Of a stretch of 36,889 bases of DNA, positions 33,872-36,889 are shown one piece after another. How positions within the stretch are numbered: position 1 is the stretch's first letter; every line of letters begins with the position of its first letter. The position numbers and the translations under genes are program-made. The notes under the pieces were generated by a model, which had not been told where the DNA came from, did no database searches, and saw only the letters and a program-made list of their open reading frames with translations. Source of the stretch: Amnibacterium sp. (GTDB taxonomy: Bacteria; Actinomycetota; Actinomycetes; Actinomycetales; Microbacteriaceae); assembly GCA_025936735.1 (NCBI GenBank), contig JAICSU010000005.1:1-36889 (forward strand), in the 5' to 3' direction.

Positions 33872-35034
33872 GGTGCCAGGCCGGCCACCACCGGCCGGAA
33901 GCCGAGCCGCACGTTCTCGCAGCATCCCGGGCGGCACACGTCGTACCAGGGGCCGAGGTCCGTCTCGGCGGGCCGCTGGTCGGCGGGCACGCCGTCACGA
34001 CGCTCGAGCACGAGGTCGACCAGGGCCGACACGTAGGCGGGATCGACGCCGGGCGTCGGTGTGCGCACGGCCACGATGCCGACCTCCTCGGCGGTCTCCA
34101 TCGCCTCCGTGTCGAGGTCCCACTTGACCTCCATGTGGTCGGAGACGAAGCCGAGCGGCACGATCACGACGCCGCGGACGCCGTCGCCGGCGAGGCGACG
34201 GAGGACGTCGTTCACGTCGGGCTCGAGCCAGGGCTGGCTGGGCGGGCCGCTGCGGGACTGGAAGACGAGCTCCCAGGGCACGCCGCGGCCGGCCCGCGCC
34301 ATCACCACGTCCGCGACGGCCCGGTGCTGCGCCTCGTAGGCGCCGCCGGGCCCGAAGCCCCGGGAGGCCGGTCCGCTGCGCTCCGCGTCGGCGGAGGGGA
34401 TCGAGTGGGTCGAGAACAGCACCCGCGTCTCGTCGGCCAGGTCGACGCCGGGCAGCCGCTCCTCGAGCTCGGCGAGCCCTCGCTCGACCCCGGCCACGAA
34501 CGGGGCGACGAAGCCCGGATGGTCGAAGTACTGCCGCACCTTGTCGAGCACGAGCCGGCCCTCGAGTCCGGTCTCGTCCAGGGCGCGCGCGAAGTCCTCG
34601 CGGTACTGCCGGCACGACGAGTACGAGCTGTAGGCGCTCGTCGCGATCGCGATGAGGGTGCGGTGGCCGTCCGCGGCGGCCTGCTGCAGCGCGCCGGTCA
34701 GGTACGGGTCCCAGTTGCGGTTGCCCCAGTACACGGGCAGGTCGAGGCCCCGGCGCGCGAGCTCCGCCTCGAGCGCCGCCTTCAGCTCGCGGTTCTGCTG
34801 GTTGATCGGGCTCACGCCGCCGAACGCTCGGTAGTGGTGCGCGACCTCCTCGAGGCGCTCGTCGGGGATGCCGCGGCCGCGGGTCACGTTGCGCAGGAAC
34901 GGGATGACGTCGTCCTGACCCTCGGGGCCGCCGAAGCTGGCGAGGAGCACGGCGTCGTAGGCGACGGGGCGATCGGTGTGCTCCGGCCCGTGCTCCGCGG
35001 CGGCGCTGGCGGCTCGGACGAGCTCCGACACCAT
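33868..35034 (-). CDS. hemH: Coproporphyrin III ferrochelatase
   Basis: 388 aa (also called cpfC). In actinobacteria this enzyme inserts Fe2+ into coproporphyrin III. ASFGGPEG (32-39), the Fe-site His210 in LFSTHSIP and Glu302 in FVSDHMEVKWDLD are the core residues. Four cysteines fit a [2Fe-2S] cluster as described for actinobacterial ferrochelatases: Cys141 (YSSCRQY) and the C-terminal Cys367, Cys371 and Cys372 (VCRPGCCENVR). The start shares one base with the hemQ stop (TGATG) and the stop overlaps hemC by 4 nt. The pairing with hemQ identifies the coproporphyrin-dependent route. Confidence 0.95.
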   Translation of the reverse strand: MVSELVRAASAAAEHGPEHTDRPVAYDAVLLASFGGPEGQDDVIPFLRNVTRGRGIPDERLEEVAHHYRAFGGVSPINQQNRELKAALEAELARRGLDLPVYWGNRNWDPYLTGALQQAAADGHRTLIAIATSAYSSYSSCRQYREDFARALDETGLEGRLVLDKVRQYFDHPGFVAPFVAGVERGLAELEERLPGVDLADETRVLFSTHSIPSADAERSGPASRGFGPGGAYEAQHRAVADVVMARAGRGVPWELVFQSRSGPPSQPWLEPDVNDVLRRLAGDGVRGVVIVPLGFVSDHMEVKWDLDTEAMETAEEVGIVAVRTPTPGVDPAYVSALVDLVLERRDGVPADQRPAETDLGPWYDVCRPGCCENVRLGFRPVVAGLAP

Positions 35035-35696
35035 CAGCGCAGCACCTCGGGCACCTCGGCCGTGGCGATGCGGCGGCCCGTGAAGAACGGGACCTCCTCA
35101 CGCACGTGCAGCCGGGCGTCCGTCGCGCGAAGGTCCCGCATCATGTCCACGAGGTCGGTGAGCGAGTCGGACTCCATCGGCAGGATCCACTCGTAGTCGC
35201 CGAGAGCGAAGGCGGCGACGGTGTTGGCGACGACGGAGCGGTAGGCGGCCCCCTTGCGCCCGTGGTCGGCGAGCATCCGGGAGCGCTCGGCGTCGGGCAG
35301 CACGTACCAGTCGTAGGACCGGACGAACGGATAGACGACGAGCCAGCCGCGCGCCGTCTCGCCGCGGAGGAAGCCGGGCACGTGGTCGCTGTTGAACTCG
35401 GCGCCGCGGTGCACGCCCATCGCGTTCCACCGGGGCAGCAGCCCCGCGAGCAGCGCGGTGCGGCGGAGCCGGCGGAGGGCGGCCTGCAGGCCGGCCGGGT
35501 CGTCCCCGTGCAGCCACAGCATGAGGTCCGCGTCCGCGCGCAGGCCGGAGACGTCGTAGACGCCGCGCAGCGTCGCCCCCCCGGCGGTGACCTCCTCGAC
35601 CGCCGCGTCGAACTCGGCGACGTCGTCGGGGCCCGGACCGCCTGCCGACGGATCGCGGCGCAGCACCGCCCACAGCGTGTACCCGGAATCGGTCAT
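35034..35696 (-). CDS. hemQ: Coproheme decarboxylase (HemQ/ChdC)
   Basis: 220 aa, chlorite-dismutase-like fold. It oxidatively decarboxylates coproheme to haem b, the last step of the coproporphyrin pathway. VYPFVRSYDWYVLP (121-134) contains the expected catalytic Tyr, followed by ERSRMLADHGRKG. ANTVAAFALGDYEW (157-170) and the ending DLRATDARLHVREEVPFFTG are in the form usual for actinobacterial ChdC. ATG 35696 has AGAGGA about 8 nt upstream; the frame stays open to 35879 but that extension is Pro/Arg-rich and unlikely. First gene of the six-gene haem operon. Confidence 0.95.
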   Translation of the reverse strand: MTDSGYTLWAVLRRDPSAGGPGPDDVAEFDAAVEEVTAGGATLRGVYDVSGLRADADLMLWLHGDDPAGLQAALRRLRRTALLAGLLPRWNAMGVHRGAEFNSDHVPGFLRGETARGWLVVYPFVRSYDWYVLPDAERSRMLADHGRKGAAYRSVVANTVAAFALGDYEWILPMESDSLTDLVDMMRDLRATDARLHVREEVPFFTGRRIATAEVPEVLR

Positions 35697-35802
35697 GTGC
35701 GTAGGTCCTCTTTCCGGCGTCGCGGATGGCGCGGACACCGATCGGCGGAATCGAGGGCGGAGGACGGCAACGCGGCCCCCGCCCGCCACCGCGGCGGTGC
35801 GG

Positions 35803-35823
35803 GGGGCACGTCCAGTGTGCCCC
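35803..35823. promoter_or_regulatory. Inverted repeat GGGGCAC-N7-GTGCCCC upstream of hemQ
   Basis: Perfect 7-bp arms (35803-35809, 35817-35823), about 107 nt before the hemQ ATG. On the minus strand it contains CACACTGGA, shared with the element upstream of ddaH. Could be an operator or an unusual -10 region for the haem operon. Confidence 0.4.
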
Positions 35824-35845
35824 ACCGGAAGCGGGGGCCCGCGCA

Positions 35846-35877
35846 GAACGAGGGCGCCCCGGGGGGCGCCCTCGTTC
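35846..35877 (-). terminator. 15-bp terminator hairpin after the DUF3618 gene
   Basis: Bases 35846-35860 (GAACGAGGGCGCCCC) pair perfectly with 35863-35877. It starts 15 nt beyond the stop of the minus-strand DUF3618 gene and isolates that cluster from the haem operon. Confidence 0.85.
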
Positions 35878-35892
35878 ATCCGGATCAGGAGA

Positions 35893-36162
35893 TCAGCGGC
35901 GGGCTCCGCGGATCAGAAGGGCGCCGACGCCGACGACCACGGCCGCCGCACCGCCCAGGACTCCGTAGACGAGCGCCGGGTTGTCCTCGCGCATCGCCTC
36001 GAATCGTTCCCGGCCCTCGGCCACGGCCTTCCGCACGCGCTTCGGCACGTCGAGACGCTCCTCGATCTCGTCGAGGGTCTGCGCGAGGCGCTGCCGCGTC
36101 ACCTCGATGTCGGAGCGGATCTCCGAGAGTGCGCGGTCCTTGTCGCTGCCGTCAGCGGTCAT
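35893..36162 (-). CDS. DUF3618 small membrane protein
   Basis: 89 aa. The N-terminal half, with the phrase SDIEVTRQRLAQTLDEIEER then LDVPKRV, matches DUF3618: an amphipathic helix of about 40 residues. One C-terminal transmembrane helix (about 65-85, rich in Ala/Val/Gly) ends with the positively charged IRGARR. Function unknown. It overlaps the stop of the holin-like gene by 11 nt. ATG 36162 is preferred because AAGGGGG lies 9 nt upstream; a TTG three codons earlier is the alternative. Usually found with the two genes upstream, presumably forming an envelope-associated set. Confidence 0.82.
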   Translation of the reverse strand: MTADGSDKDRALSEIRSDIEVTRQRLAQTLDEIEERLDVPKRVRKAVAEGRERFEAMREDNPALVYGVLGGAAAVVVGVGALLIRGARR

Positions 36163-36601
36163 AGTGCCCAACCCCCTTGAATGCCTTCACGTCGTCCTTC
36201 ACGCTGTCGACCGCCTCCTTCGGCACGGGCGGCACCCCGCGCTTGACGCGCGAGAGTCCGAGCAGGCCGAGCACGACGGCCACCAGCAGCAGCGCGACGC
36301 CGACGATCAGCGCCGAGAGCCACGCCGGCAGCGCGGTCGCGATGCCGAGGATCGCCGTGGCGATCAGCACCCAGAGCGCGAAGTAGGCGAACACGGCGGC
36401 GCCCACGAAGAGGCCGACGCCGATCCCCGCGGTCTTCAGGCGGGTGACCGCCTCCCGTTTGATCTGCTCGATCTCGTCACGGATCAGCGTGGTGACGAGG
36501 TTCGGCAGCTCGCCGATCAGCGTGAAGACGGACTTCTTCTCGTCCGCGCCGTTCCGACCTGGTCGAGCGGCACGCACGGGGTCGGGTCGGGTCGTGCTCA
36601 T
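36152..36601 (-). CDS. Phage-holin superfamily III-like (DUF1469) membrane protein
   Basis: 149 aa. N-terminal cytoplasmic segment with SVFTLIGELPNLVTTLIRDE (about 24-43) and IKREAVTRLKTAGIGVG, typical of the actinobacterial holin-like/DUF1469 family, then two hydrophobic segments (about 58-85 and 90-117) and a charged tail. Despite the family name nothing here indicates a phage: there are no lysis or structural genes. It starts 10 nt after the YtxH-like gene, with GAGGCGGG upstream, and its end overlaps the DUF3618 gene. Probable role in envelope organisation, unproven. Confidence 0.82.
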   Translation of the reverse strand: MSTTRPDPVRAARPGRNGADEKKSVFTLIGELPNLVTTLIRDEIEQIKREAVTRLKTAGIGVGLFVGAAVFAYFALWVLIATAILGIATALPAWLSALIVGVALLLVAVVLGLLGLSRVKRGVPPVPKEAVDSVKDDVKAFKGVGHYDR

Positions 36602-36611
36602 CCGACCCGCC

Positions 36612-36881
36612 TCAAGCCGCGTTGGCGTCGCTCTTGCGCTTCGTCACCTGCGACACCACCTTCTTCGCTCCGCCGACGACCGCGTCCTGGACGTCGGGCG
36701 CCTTGTCCTTCACGAAGCCTTGCACGGTGCCGACCACCTGGTCGACCGTGCTCTGCACCTTCTGGTCGTTCCAGAGGCGCTCGCCCGCGGCCTTGATCTG
36801 CTCGTAGCGGCGCCGACCGGCGCGAGCGCCGAGGACGTACCCGATCGCCGCACCGGTGAGAAACACAATCCGTCCCTGCAT
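36612..36881 (-). CDS. YtxH-like small membrane-anchored protein
   Basis: 89 aa. A single N-terminal transmembrane helix (about 4-20, FLTGAAIGYVLGARAG) followed by a basic RRRYEQIK stretch and an amphipathic helical tail (DQVVGTVQGFVKDKAPDVQD), the layout of YtxH-domain proteins. Function unknown. ATG 36881 is 8 nt from the right edge of the window, so its promoter cannot be assessed. First visible gene of the three-gene set ending at 35893. Confidence 0.75.
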   Translation of the reverse strand: MQGRIVFLTGAAIGYVLGARAGRRRYEQIKAAGERLWNDQKVQSTVDQVVGTVQGFVKDKAPDVQDAVVGGAKKVVSQVTKRKSDANAA

Positions 36882-36889
36882 GCTGTCCA

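Larger units (their letters stand above)
35697..35892. other. 196-nt spacer: hemQ promoter region and upstream terminator
   Basis: Contains the GGGGCAC-N7-GTGCCCC inverted repeat and the 35846-35877 terminator hairpin, each listed. No gene is seen. Confidence 0.55.

Noticed and set aside
35893-36881. Prophage remnant suggested by a holin-family protein
   Set aside because: The holin superfamily III/DUF1469 proteins are common chromosomal genes next to YtxH and DUF3618 genes in actinobacteria; no other phage gene is present.

Overview
The window is a 36.9 kb piece of a very GC-rich (roughly 70-75 % by eye) actinobacterial chromosome. Gene content and style point to Microbacteriaceae or a close relative; the genus cannot be read from the sequence alone. 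The main clues are the coproporphyrin-type haem genes (hemQ plus a cysteine-bearing ferrochelatase), a pheA/serS/HAD neighbourhood, pervasive GTG starts, stop/start overlaps, and many genes whose start codon lies 6-7 nt after a TAnnnT -10 box, which is the layout of leaderless transcripts. I see 38 protein genes, no tRNA or rRNA, no CRISPR array, no insertion sequence and no prophage. Coding density is high and no gene-free stretch exceeds about 260 bases.

Left part (1-7000): a HAD phosphatase coupled to serS (minus strand), a lipid kinase and an IPT/TIG plus amidase_6 lipoprotein (plus strand), pheA (minus) and phosphoglucomutase (plus). Next (7000-15600): a small ABM-fold protein, a VanY-type carboxypeptidase lipoprotein, an alpha/beta hydrolase coupled to a lipoate-protein ligase with its accessory domain at the N-terminus, an MFS exporter with a clear inverted-repeat operator, a ParA-like ATPase coupled to a ROK sugar kinase, and lipB-lipA. 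Lipoate salvage and lipoate synthesis therefore lie within 7 kb of each other.

Middle (15850-20070): four plus-strand membrane genes. They are a histidine-kinase-like protein, a kinase-shaped partner without phospho-acceptor His or ATPase motifs (joined by a TGATG overlap), a PAP2 phosphatase and a PrsW-type intramembrane protease. No response regulator is next to the kinase pair. This pair is the best candidate for a poorly described system here.

20090-28320: amino-acid nitrogen metabolism. A dimethylargininase/amidinotransferase-family hydrolase and an ornithine aminotransferase are divergent from an AsnC regulator followed by a class V aminotransferase. Alanine dehydrogenase is divergent from a second Lrp regulator. 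Then come a DNA glycosylase, a flavin/PNPOx-fold protein and an acryloyl-CoA-reductase-like oxidoreductase. A Bcr/CflA-type exporter follows (28524-29750).

29819-35696 is a tight haem operon hemQ-hemH-hemC-hemD-hemB-hemL (minus strand), every junction overlapping by 1 or 4 nt. The last genes (35893-36881) encode three small membrane-associated proteins: YtxH-like, holin-superfamily-III-like and DUF3618.

Non-coding highlights are long intergenic hairpins. Two of them (4267-4317 and 29765-29817), 25 kb apart, have nearly the same 23-bp arm sequence, and both differences are compensated on the opposite arm. Two others (15682-15762 and 23981-24067) contain internally duplicated units within each arm.
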